NCBI GenBank assembly: GCA_005884855.1
Contig: VAZS01000030.1
Span: 1-6,653, forward strand
Origin: Alphaproteobacteria bacterium
Lineage (GTDB): Bacteria; Pseudomonadota; Alphaproteobacteria; Rhizobiales; Xanthobacteraceae
Reading direction: 5' to 3'
Length of the DNA: 6,653 nt
Both the position numbers and the translations under genes were made by a program. The notes beneath the pieces are model-generated. The model saw only the letters and a list, made by a program, of their open reading frames with translations, had not been told where the DNA came from and made no database searches. Positions 1 to 5,198 of the stretch are shown piece after piece (the first letter of the stretch is position 1; each line of letters begins with the position of its first letter).

Positions 1-79
1 AGAACGGTCGGCAGTAGTAATGGCATCGAGAAAGCGTGGCGTGGCGAGAGAGCGGGGTATTACGGCACGGATTGGCTTG

Positions 80-104
80 GCGCACTCGCTAATTCAGCGT
101 GCGC
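80..104 (-). other. Hairpin spanning the apaG stop codon
   Basis: The arms GCGCAC (80-85) and GTGCGC (99-104) pair over 6 bp. Inside them GCT (88-90) pairs with AGC (96-98) across a two-base bulge and a five-base loop. The apaG stop codon (89-91) lies within the structure. Leftward transcription shows no T-tract after it, so it does not meet the usual form of an intrinsic terminator. It could be a 3'-end stabilising or Rho-associated structure, or chance in GC-rich DNA. Confidence 0.3.
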
Positions 105-481
105 TTGCTGTCCGGACTGTCGAGCGAAAACGTCGGCACGTCGATTTCGAACCGCTCGCCCTTTGCGCTTTCCATCTCGTAACGGCCGGTCATGAAGCCG
201 GATGCGGTTTGAAGCGGGACGCCACTGGTGTATTCGAACCGCTCGCCGGGAGCGAGCACAGGCTGCTCTCCGACCACGCCTTCGCCGCGGACTTCCTGCC
301 TGTGTCCGGAGCCGTCGGTGATGATCCAGTGCCGCGCCCGGAGCTGCACGGTCTCCTCGCCGGTGTTGGTGATGACTATCGTGTAGGACCAGAAAAACTG
401 ACGTTTTTCGACCGAAGACCGTTCCGGCATGAAGTTCGGCTCGACGGTGACCTCGATCTGGCGGGTAATAGCGCGGTACAT
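89..481 (-). CDS. apaG: ApaG protein (Co2+/Mg2+ efflux-associated family)
   Basis: This encodes a 130-residue protein, the usual ApaG length, made of one small beta-sandwich domain. The family signature is intact: GEGVVGEQPVLAPGE (residues 66-80), then YTSGVPLQT (84-92) and GFMTGRYEM (95-103). ApaG is named from cobalt resistance and magnesium efflux phenotypes in Salmonella, and the same fold occurs in some F-box proteins; its biochemical role is still unclear. It has no signal peptide or membrane segment, so it should be cytosolic. The frame stays open upstream to an ATG at 538. I chose the ATG at 481 because homologues begin close to MYRA-TRQIEVTVEP and because a good promoter candidate occupies 510-538, inside the longer version. 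A purine-rich GAAAGAA lies a few bases upstream. It is divergent from the opgC operon. Identity is confident; function is known only by family. Confidence 0.95.
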   Translation of the reverse strand: MYRAITRQIEVTVEPNFMPERSSVEKRQFFWSYTIVITNTGEETVQLRARHWIITDGSGHRQEVRGEGVVGEQPVLAPGERFEYTSGVPLQTASGFMTGRYEMESAKGERFEIDVPTFSLDSPDSKRTLN

Positions 482-509
482 ACGAGCGATTCTTTCGAAA
501 TCATGGCGC

Positions 510-538
510 ATCATATCCAAAAGCCGGGTCGGAACCAA
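510..538 (-). promoter_or_regulatory. Candidate sigma70-type promoter of apaG
   Basis: On the minus strand TTGGTT (538-533) is followed by exactly 17 bases and then TATGAT (515-510), which matches five of six consensus -10 bases. The -35 matches three of six. Transcription would start near 503, leaving a leader of about 22 bases before the ATG at 481. This supports the shorter apaG reading frame. The call rests on consensus and spacing only. Confidence 0.5.
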
Positions 539-559
539 TCTCCGCCTCGCGGGGGTGAC

Positions 560-587
560 TTGCCTGCAACAGGCGTACCGATACTAT
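560..587 (+). promoter_or_regulatory. Candidate promoter of the opgC-SGNH-SGNH operon
   Basis: TTGCCT (560-565), a 16-base spacer and TACTAT (582-587) give four of six matches in each box. Transcription would start near 594, about 70 bases before the opgC ATG. The spacer holds a perfect inverted repeat, GCCTG-CAA-CAGGC (562-574), which could be an operator or chance. The match is moderate, and alphaproteobacterial promoters often diverge from the E. coli consensus. Confidence 0.35.
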
Positions 588-607
588 CTTTGCGGGGCTG
601 AAAACGC

Positions 608-667
608 GTGAAAGCCGAGCTGCCCAGGAGACCGTCGTCAACACTTTTCAAGACCGGTGCCAGATGA
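608..667 (+). CDS. Possible 19-codon leader ORF ending on the opgC start
   Basis: A GTG at 608 opens a 19-codon frame (begins VKAELPRR, ends KTGAR) that terminates at TGA 665-667. This overlaps the opgC ATG at 664 as ATGA. opgC has no convincing Shine-Dalgarno sequence close to its start; the best match, AGGAGA at 626-631, is about 32 bases upstream and inside this small frame. Translation of the leader could therefore deliver ribosomes to opgC. The GTG itself has only a weak G-rich stretch (594-597) upstream. An open frame this short is common by chance, so it is a possibility only. Confidence 0.18.
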   Translation: MKAELPRRPSSTLFKTGAR

Positions 668-1929
668 CTTCCATTGCCGATGGAATTGCCGGACGACCGC
701 TCGCGGGCGCGGCGGACACGATTGCGCGCGACGAGACGGCACCGGCCAAGGCGCTGCCCGCGATTACACTACCAGCGGCCGGCGAGCGCGAACTGCGGCT
801 CGATCTTTTCCGCGGGCTGGCGCTGTGGCTGATCTTCATCGATCATTTGCCGCCGAACCTGCTGACCTGGTTCACCATCCGCAATTACGGATTCAGCGAC
901 GCCACCGAAATATTCATTTTCATCTCCGGCTATACCGCGGCTTTCGTCTACGGCCGCGCGATGCTGGAGTCCGGCTTTGTCGTGGCGAGCGCGCGCATCC
1001 TGCGTCGGGTCTGGCAGATTTACGTCGCGCACGTGTTCCTGTTCACGATCTTCCTTGCGGAAATCTCCTATGTCGCCACCAGTTTCGAAAACCCGCTGTA
1101 CACCGAAGAAATGGGGATCATGGATTTTCTCAAGCAGCCGGACGTCACCATCGTCCAGGCGCTGTTGCTGAGATTTCGTCCCGTCAACATGGACGTGCTG
1201 CCGCTTTACATCGTGCTGATGCTTTTCCTGCCGGTGATCCTGTGGCTGATGAAGTGGAGGGCCGATGCAACGCTGGGCATCTCGGTCGCACTTTATGCGC
1301 TGACCTGGCGTTACGACTGGTATCTTTCGGCGTATCCGAACGGCTATTGGGCGTTCAATCCGTTCGCCTGGCAATTGCTGTTCGTGTTCGGCGCGTGGTG
1401 CGCGCTGGGCGGAGCGCGGCGAATGTCCAGCATTCTGTCCTCGCGCATCACGTTGGCAATTTCGTTCGCCTATCTGTTCGCGGCGTTCTGCGTCACGCTG
1501 ACCTGGTACCTGCCGCAATTGGGCCATGTGGTGCCGCGCCGGATCGAGCAATGGATGTACCCGATCGACAAGACCGATCTCGACGTGCTGCGGTTCGCGC
1601 ATTTTCTGGCCCTTGCAGCCGTGACCGTTCGATTTCTGCCGAAGGACTGGCCGGGATTGAAATCGGCTTGGCTGCGGCCGTTAATCCTGTGCGGGCAGCA
1701 TTCGCTGGAGATTTTCTGCCTCGGGGTGTTCCTGGCGTTCGCCGGCCATTTCCTGCTGGCCGAGGTTTCCGGGGGTGCTGCGATGCATTTGCTTATCAGT
1801 ATTTCCGGAATCCTGATCATGTGGGCCGTGGCGTGGGTAATTTCGTGGTACAAACACGTTGCCGACAAGAGCGCTTCGCGAACGAAAGGCGCCGGCGGCA
1901 ACGCGGATTTGGCGGGAGGAGGCGGATGA
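664..1929 (+). CDS. opgC: OpgC-family integral membrane acyltransferase
   Basis: A 421-residue polytopic inner-membrane protein of the OpgC family. The founding member, OpgC of Rhodobacter sphaeroides, adds succinyl groups to osmoregulated periplasmic glucans. A soluble, Ala-rich N-terminus of about 43 residues leads into the family-typical first block RLDLFRGLALWLIFIDHLPP (45-64), with Arg45, Asp47, Arg50, Asp60 and His61. SDATEIFIFISGY (78-90) follows in the second membrane segment. IDKTDLDVLRFAHFLALA (301-318) and CGQHSLEIFCLGVFLAFAGHF (343-363) are further recognisable blocks. About ten hydrophobic segments can be counted up to residue 396, followed by a short Gly-rich tail. The ATG at 664 is the first start in frame; no ATG, GTG or TTG occurs in the preceding codons I checked (from 625). 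It has no close ribosome binding site. Its TGA overlaps the next gene's ATG, so the two are translationally coupled. The family call is firm; the glucan substrate and the succinyl donor are inferred. Confidence 0.9.
   Translation: MTSIADGIAGRPLAGAADTIARDETAPAKALPAITLPAAGERELRLDLFRGLALWLIFIDHLPPNLLTWFTIRNYGFSDATEIFIFISGYTAAFVYGRAMLESGFVVASARILRRVWQIYVAHVFLFTIFLAEISYVATSFENPLYTEEMGIMDFLKQPDVTIVQALLLRFRPVNMDVLPLYIVLMLFLPVILWLMKWRADATLGISVALYALTWRYDWYLSAYPNGYWAFNPFAWQLLFVFGAWCALGGARRMSSILSSRITLAISFAYLFAAFCVTLTWYLPQLGHVVPRRIEQWMYPIDKTDLDVLRFAHFLALAAVTVRFLPKDWPGLKSAWLRPLILCGQHSLEIFCLGVFLAFAGHFLLAEVSGGAAMHLLISISGILIMWAVAWVISWYKHVADKSASRTKGAGGNADLAGGGG
1914..1922 (+). promoter_or_regulatory. Strong ribosome binding site fixing the start of the first SGNH gene
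   Basis: GGGAGGAGG ends three bases before the ATG at 1926 and contains a full AGGAGG at 1917-1922 (GGAGG at 1915-1919 has six-base spacing). It lies inside the last codons of opgC. It selects 1926 as the start even though this frame stays open back to 657, where it is only a shadow of opgC. Confidence 0.75.
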
Positions 1930-2696
1930 AGTCCAGATCGGGGGCAACCCTGGGATTGGCGATGCTGCTGGGTCTTTGGGCCGCGGCGAGCGCGCCGGTG
2001 CGCGCCGAAGACAGTTCGGCTCCCCAGAGCTGCGAAGTTCCAGCCTACCTGCTCGCGACCGAAAGCCCGCTTCCCAAGGTCGCCGACGCCGTAAAAGGCG
2101 GGCGGCCGCTGGAGATTCTGGTGGTAGGCAGCCGGTCCTCGACCATCACCACGTCGGAGGCAAGCGGCTATCCCGGGCGTTTGCAGGCAGCGCTACACGA
2201 GAAACTCCCGTCAGTGGCGGTTAATGTATCCGTAGAAATACAGGTAAAGAAAACCGCCATGGAAGTAGCCGGCACCTTCGTTAAGCTGATGGAAGTTAAA
2301 AAGCCTACCTTGGTGGTCTGGCAGACCGGCACTGTCGATGCTTTGCGCTCCATCGATCCCGATGAGTTTCGCGCCGCACTTGATGCCGGTGTTGCTGCGC
2401 TGCAAAATGCCGGAGCGGACGTGGTCCTGATGAATTTGCAATATAGCCCTCGCACCGAAACGATGATTTCGGTGCCGCCTTACCTAGATAACATGCGGGT
2501 GGTGGCGCAGAAGTACGATGTTCCGCTGTTCGATCGGTTTGCCATCATGCATCAATGGAACGACGCGGGAGACTTCGACCTGTTCAGCGCCTACCACGGG
2601 GTCGAGCTTGCCAAGCGTGTCCACGATTGCCTTGGCCGGGCGTTGTCGACATTTGTGATCGACGCCGCTCATCTCGGCCCAGCTCAGCAGAATTGA
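1926..2696 (+). CDS. Exported SGNH-hydrolase-like protein with degenerate catalytic blocks
   Basis: A 256-residue exported protein. A signal peptide (residues 1-27) has MKSR, a hydrophobic LGLAMLLGLW core and a likely cut after APVRA. The mature part aligns with the SGNH hydrolase encoded just downstream almost end to end: LEILVVGSRSST (62-73), YPGRL (82-86), KKPTLVVWQTGT (125-136), AGADVVLMNLQYSPR (162-176) and FDRFAIMHQW (202-211). The catalytic positions differ. The serine block reads VGSRSS, with Arg70 where an ungapped alignment puts the serine. The block II glycine is replaced within VEIQVKK (103-109). The block III Asn is Val137. The final Asp and His map to His224 and Glu227. Cys36 and Cys235, the only cysteines, match two in the paralogue and may form a disulfide. 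A four-base overlap couples it to opgC. It is probably a non-catalytic partner, or an enzyme with altered chemistry. The fold is well supported; the role is inferred. Confidence 0.85.
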   Translation: MKSRSGATLGLAMLLGLWAAASAPVRAEDSSAPQSCEVPAYLLATESPLPKVADAVKGGRPLEILVVGSRSSTITTSEASGYPGRLQAALHEKLPSVAVNVSVEIQVKKTAMEVAGTFVKLMEVKKPTLVVWQTGTVDALRSIDPDEFRAALDAGVAALQNAGADVVLMNLQYSPRTETMISVPPYLDNMRVVAQKYDVPLFDRFAIMHQWNDAGDFDLFSAYHGVELAKRVHDCLGRALSTFVIDAAHLGPAQQN

Positions 2697-2709
2697 GGAT
2701 CTAGCGTTA

Positions 2710-3729
2710 ATGAGTCGTCTACGCCCTTTTTGTCTAACAACAGCGCTGGCCGGCCCTGCGATCGCAGGGCTCGCGCTGTTGACGTCAGTCTCGGTGGTGC
2801 CCGCGCGTGCCCAAACAGCCCAGGCCTCGCAACAAGCTAAAGCATCCGAAACATCTGACGCTGCCAAACCGGAAGCGTCCCGGACCACCGGTACTGCCAA
2901 CGTCGCATCGGTCGATCAGTCCAATCCTTCGCAGCAAAAGAGCATCGCCGCCAAGACGATCGACACGGTGAAGGAGGTCGCGAAATCTGCTGGCGACATT
3001 TTTAGCCGCGTGCCTTGCCTGCCTCCGAAGGGCGGCCCCAAGTCGATGGGATCGCTGCCGCATGTGGCGGGCAAGCTGGCTTCGGGCCAGCCGGTGGAGA
3101 TCATCGCCTTCGGATCGTCTTCGACCGCTGGTTTCGGCGCCACCTCACCTGAATTCAACTACCCCAACCGGCTCGCGGCGCAACTGCGCCGCCAGTATCC
3201 GAGCGCCGAGATTACTGTCGTCAACCGCGGCAAGGGCGGCGAAGACGCGCCCGAGATGATGAAGCGGTTGCAGACAGAGGTGATCGACATGAAGCCCGAT
3301 CTGGTGATCTGGCAGGTCGGCACCAATGCCGTGCTGCGTAATCTCGATCCCGCCGAAACCGCCAAAATTGTCGAGGACGGCATCACGCTCATTCAGGCCG
3401 CTGGCGCTGATCTCGTGCTGGTCGATCCGCAATATTCCCCGAGGCTCAATGAACGTGCGGAAAGCGCGAACAAAATGGTCAGGCTGCTCGGCAGGGTCGC
3501 CGAGCTCCGCCATGTCGGCATCTTTCCGCGCTTCCAGGTGATGCGCGAGTGGCATGAGCAGCAGTCAATCCCGTTCGACAACTTCGTGATCGCTGACGGC
3601 CTGCACATGAGCGATTGGGGCTATGCCTGCTTCGCCCAACTGCTCGGCGACGACATCATCAAATCCGTCGGGCAGATCAAGCTCGGGGTCAACGTGCCGC
3701 GCAAGGTGCAAACGTATCGGCCGATGTGA
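2710..3729 (+). CDS. Exported SGNH/GDSL-family hydrolase or acyltransferase
   Basis: A 339-residue exported protein. The signal peptide ends near VPARA-QT (residue 34). A linker rich in Ala, Ser, Thr and Gln (about 35-100) follows, then an SGNH domain. Block I is AFGSSSTAG (133-141), with Ser137 as the predicted nucleophile. Block II is NRGKGGE (172-178), with Gly174. Block III is WQVGTN (201-206), with Asn206. Block V is ADGLHMSDWG (295-304), with Asp296 and His299. All four hallmark residues are therefore present, so this is the active member of the pair. Mature cysteines 103 and 307 match the only two in the upstream paralogue. The ATG at 2710 follows GAGGA (2695-2699), which overlaps the upstream stop; the gap is 13 bases, so it is in the same operon. 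Next to OpgC, a likely role is ester transfer or removal on a periplasmic glycan. The substrate cannot be read from the sequence. Confidence 0.9.
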   Translation: MSRLRPFCLTTALAGPAIAGLALLTSVSVVPARAQTAQASQQAKASETSDAAKPEASRTTGTANVASVDQSNPSQQKSIAAKTIDTVKEVAKSAGDIFSRVPCLPPKGGPKSMGSLPHVAGKLASGQPVEIIAFGSSSTAGFGATSPEFNYPNRLAAQLRRQYPSAEITVVNRGKGGEDAPEMMKRLQTEVIDMKPDLVIWQVGTNAVLRNLDPAETAKIVEDGITLIQAAGADLVLVDPQYSPRLNERAESANKMVRLLGRVAELRHVGIFPRFQVMREWHEQQSIPFDNFVIADGLHMSDWGYACFAQLLGDDIIKSVGQIKLGVNVPRKVQTYRPM

Positions 3730-3731
3730 AC

Positions 3732-4937
3732 TCACGCCTTCTCCAGCGCTCGCTGCAAATCCTCGATCAGATCGTCGCGGTGTTCGAGACCGGCCGAGAA
3801 CCTGACAAAACCCTCGCTGATCCCGAGTTCGGCCCGCGCCTCCGGCGTCAGCCGCTGATGGGTCGTGGTCGAGGGATGGGTGACGAGGCTCTTGGCGTCG
3901 CCGAGATTGTTCGAAATCCGCGCCAGCTTCAGCGCGTTGAGCGCACGGAATGCGGCCGGCTTGCCGCCCTTGATTTCAAAACCCACAAGCGTCGATCCGG
4001 CGCGCATCTGCTTCTTCGCCAACGCTGCCTGCGGGTGATCGGCGCGGCCGGGATAAATCAGCCGCGAGATTTTGGGATGCTGCGCCAGGGCGTCCGCGAT
4101 CGCCGCAGCGGTTTCGGTCTGCGCGCGTACCCGGATAGCCAGCGTCTCCAGCCCTTTCAGCAGGATCCAGGCGTTAAACGGCGACATCGATGGACCGGTC
4201 TGGCGCAAAAAAGTGTGGATGTGTTCGGCGATGAAAGCCTCGGAGGCGAGAATAATTCCCCCGAGGCAGCGGCCTTGACCGTCGATATGCTTGGTTGCCG
4301 AATACACCACGACATCGGCGCCGAGCTCCAGCGGGCTCTGCCAGATCGGCGTCGCGAACACGTTGTCCACGATCAGCCGTGCGCCGGCAGCATGCGCGAT
4401 TTGCGCGATGGCGCCGATATCGAGCACCTCCAGCGTCGGGTTTGTCGGGCTCTCCAGAAAGCAGCTTTTGGTGTTCGGCCGCATCGCCCGCTTCCATTGA
4501 TCGAGATCGAGGCCATCGACCAGTGTGGAGGAAATGCCATAGCGCGGCAGCAGATCTTCCACGACGTAGCGGCACGATCCGAACATCGCCTTGGCGGCCA
4601 CCACGTGATCGCCGGCCCTCAGCGGCGCGAGAACGGCGGTGGTCACCGCGGCCATTCCGGTCGCCGTGGCGCGCGCGGCTTGCGCGCCTTCCAGTTCGAT
4701 CATGCGGCGCTCGAACATGGTGACGTTGGGATTGGAAAAACGCGAATAGAGGAAACCGGAGTCTTCGCCCTTGAACCGCGCTTCGCACTGTTCGGCGCTG
4801 TCGTAGACAAAGCCCTGGGTCAGAAACAGCGCCTCGGAGGTTTCAGCGAATTGCGAGCGCAGGGTGCCGGCATGCACCAGGCGGGTTTCGGGACGATAGC
4901 CCGCACTTGATGACGCGGACGTGGCGAAATCAGGCAT
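3732..4937 (-). CDS. metZ: O-succinylhomoserine sulfhydrylase
   Basis: A 401-residue cytosolic PLP enzyme of the Cys/Met-metabolism (trans-sulfuration) family. It makes homocysteine from O-succinylhomoserine and sulfide, the direct route to methionine. Visible PLP features are YSRFSNP (64-70), the phosphate-binding ATGMAAV (92-98), DNVFATP (191-197) with Asp191 for the pyridine nitrogen, and YSATKHIDGQGR (212-223) with Lys216 as the Schiff-base lysine. The C-terminal domain has GSTLVGFEIKG and SLVTHPSTTTHQ, then SAGLEHRDDLIEDL near the end. Length is normal for MetZ. The start at 4937 follows GGAGGG (4946-4941), with short spacing. A SAM-II riboswitch with a terminator precedes it, which fits methionine-pathway control. 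The stop codon is two bases from that of the converging SGNH gene. O-acetylhomoserine or cystathionine-lyase activity is possible in this family, but sequence style and the riboswitch favour MetZ. Confidence 0.94.
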   Translation of the reverse strand: MPDFATSASSSAGYRPETRLVHAGTLRSQFAETSEALFLTQGFVYDSAEQCEARFKGEDSGFLYSRFSNPNVTMFERRMIELEGAQAARATATGMAAVTTAVLAPLRAGDHVVAAKAMFGSCRYVVEDLLPRYGISSTLVDGLDLDQWKRAMRPNTKSCFLESPTNPTLEVLDIGAIAQIAHAAGARLIVDNVFATPIWQSPLELGADVVVYSATKHIDGQGRCLGGIILASEAFIAEHIHTFLRQTGPSMSPFNAWILLKGLETLAIRVRAQTETAAAIADALAQHPKISRLIYPGRADHPQAALAKKQMRAGSTLVGFEIKGGKPAAFRALNALKLARISNNLGDAKSLVTHPSTTTHQRLTPEARAELGISEGFVRFSAGLEHRDDLIEDLQRALEKA

Positions 4938-4949
4938 GTGCCCTCCATC

Positions 4950-4972
4950 GTGACCATCAAAAAAATGGTCAC
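4950..4972 (-). promoter_or_regulatory. Perfect 8-bp hairpin beside the metZ ribosome binding site
   Basis: In the metZ RNA, GUGACCAU (4972-4965) pairs perfectly with AUGGUCAC (4957-4950) around a seven-base loop, UUUUUUG. It begins directly after the U-tract of the terminator and ends three bases before GGAGGG (4946-4941). The ribosome binding site is left free, so it is not a simple sequestering stem. It may keep the site accessible, protect the 5' end, or act as a second pausing element. Confidence 0.5.
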
Positions 4973-5005
4973 AAAAAACCGGCCTGGAAAAATTCCACAG
5001 GCCGG
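4973..5005 (-). terminator. Intrinsic terminator in the metZ leader (riboswitch expression platform)
   Basis: In the metZ RNA, CCGGCCU (5005-4999) pairs with AGGCCGG (4985-4979). The stem continues after a two-base bulge with GGAA/UUCC and a UUU loop, and six U residues (4978-4973) follow. This is a complete Rho-independent terminator about 35 bases before the metZ start, so it can only attenuate metZ itself. Its 5' arm is shared with the preceding hairpin, which makes the two mutually exclusive. Confidence 0.8.
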
Positions 5006-5027
5006 GATCACACTGTCCCCGGCCTGT
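4997..5027 (-). promoter_or_regulatory. Candidate antiterminator hairpin of the SAM-II riboswitch
   Basis: ACAGGCCGGG (5027-5018) and CCCGGCCUGU (5006-4997) form a perfect 10-bp stem with a loop of about 11 bases. Bases 4999-5005 are also the 5' arm of the terminator, so forming this stem blocks termination. Its outermost pair uses base 5027, the last A of the conserved GCUAAA end of the aptamer, so SAM-bound aptamer and this hairpin compete only at the margin. The antiterminator role is inferred from this geometry. Confidence 0.6.
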
Positions 5028-5077
5028 TTAGCTACTTGTTTAACGTGGCTGCAAGCCGGCCGGCTCAAATCACCACG
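5027..5077 (-). promoter_or_regulatory. SAM-II riboswitch aptamer upstream of metZ
   Basis: On the metZ strand, P1 is CGUGG (5077-5073) pairing with CCACG (5048-5044), with a closing U-G wobble. The conserved loop start UGAUUUG follows P1. Then come GCUUGCAGCCACG, UUAAACAAG and the conserved 3' end GUAGCUAAA. GCUUG and CAAGU can pair as the pseudoknot helix. These blocks match what is known of SAM-II aptamers, which sit before met genes in alphaproteobacteria and normally lower expression when SAM is abundant. The loop also holds the palindrome AGCCGGCCGGCU (5065-5054). A promoter lies just upstream and a terminator just downstream. Identification is by recalled consensus, not a covariance-model search. 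Confidence 0.88.
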
Positions 5078-5089
5078 GGATAAGTGATG

Positions 5090-5118
5090 CTGATATTCCC
5101 TCGCGCCCTTTCCGTCAA
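5090..5118 (-). promoter_or_regulatory. Sigma70-type promoter of metZ
   Basis: TTGACG (5118-5113) is separated by exactly 17 bases from TATCAG (5095-5090) on the minus strand. The -35 matches five of six consensus bases and the -10 four of six. Transcription would start near 5083, only a few bases before P1 of the SAM-II aptamer at 5077. This is where a riboswitch leader should begin, and that agreement is the best support for the call. Confidence 0.65.
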
Positions 5119-5125
5119 GGCGGCC

Positions 5126-5139
5126 ATCGGATAACCGAT
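5126..5139. repeat. Inverted repeat between the metZ and dcd promoters
   Basis: ATCGG (5126-5130), ATAA and CCGAT (5135-5139) form a perfect 5-bp inverted repeat with a four-base spacer. It lies just upstream of the metZ -35 box and upstream of the likely dcd start region. It overlaps a short direct repeat of GATAA. The position suits an operator for either gene, but the repeat is too short to exclude chance. Confidence 0.3.
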
Positions 5140-5169
5140 AAACGTCCGTATTTTCAGCGTCTGGATGGC

Positions 5170-5175
5170 TATAAG
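5170..5175 (+). promoter_or_regulatory. Possible -10 element of dcd
   Basis: TATAAG matches five of six -10 bases and would place the transcription start near 5182, about 17 bases before the dcd GTG. No good -35 box lies at the right distance; TTTTCA (5151-5156) is only 13 bases away. The call is weak. Confidence 0.3.
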
Positions 5176-5198
5176 CAAGTCATCCCGGGGGACCAATC

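Noticed and set aside
482..538. 19-residue N-terminal extension of ApaG from the ATG at 538
   Set aside because: The family begins near MYRA, and the extension overlaps the candidate apaG promoter.
20..601. 193-codon plus-strand frame opposite apaG
   Set aside because: Mirror of apaG, which is confidently identified; the frame also covers both candidate promoters.
769..1602. 277-codon antisense frame inside opgC
   Set aside because: His-, Gln- and Arg-rich composition typical of the complement of a GC-rich membrane-protein gene; no supported start or family features.
657..1925. Upstream extension of the first SGNH frame (open from 657)
   Set aside because: It is the out-of-frame reading of opgC. 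Its translation is Arg-rich and unlike any membrane or exported protein, and the true start at 1926 has a strong ribosome site and a signal peptide.
3615..4910. 431-codon antisense frame across metZ
   Set aside because: metZ is unambiguous on the other strand with its full PLP motif set. The antisense product is low-complexity and Arg/Gly-rich and overlaps the end of the SGNH gene.
4820..5068. 82-codon minus-strand frame through the metZ leader
   Set aside because: It runs through the riboswitch, both hairpins and the start of metZ out of frame; its composition is dictated by those RNA structures.
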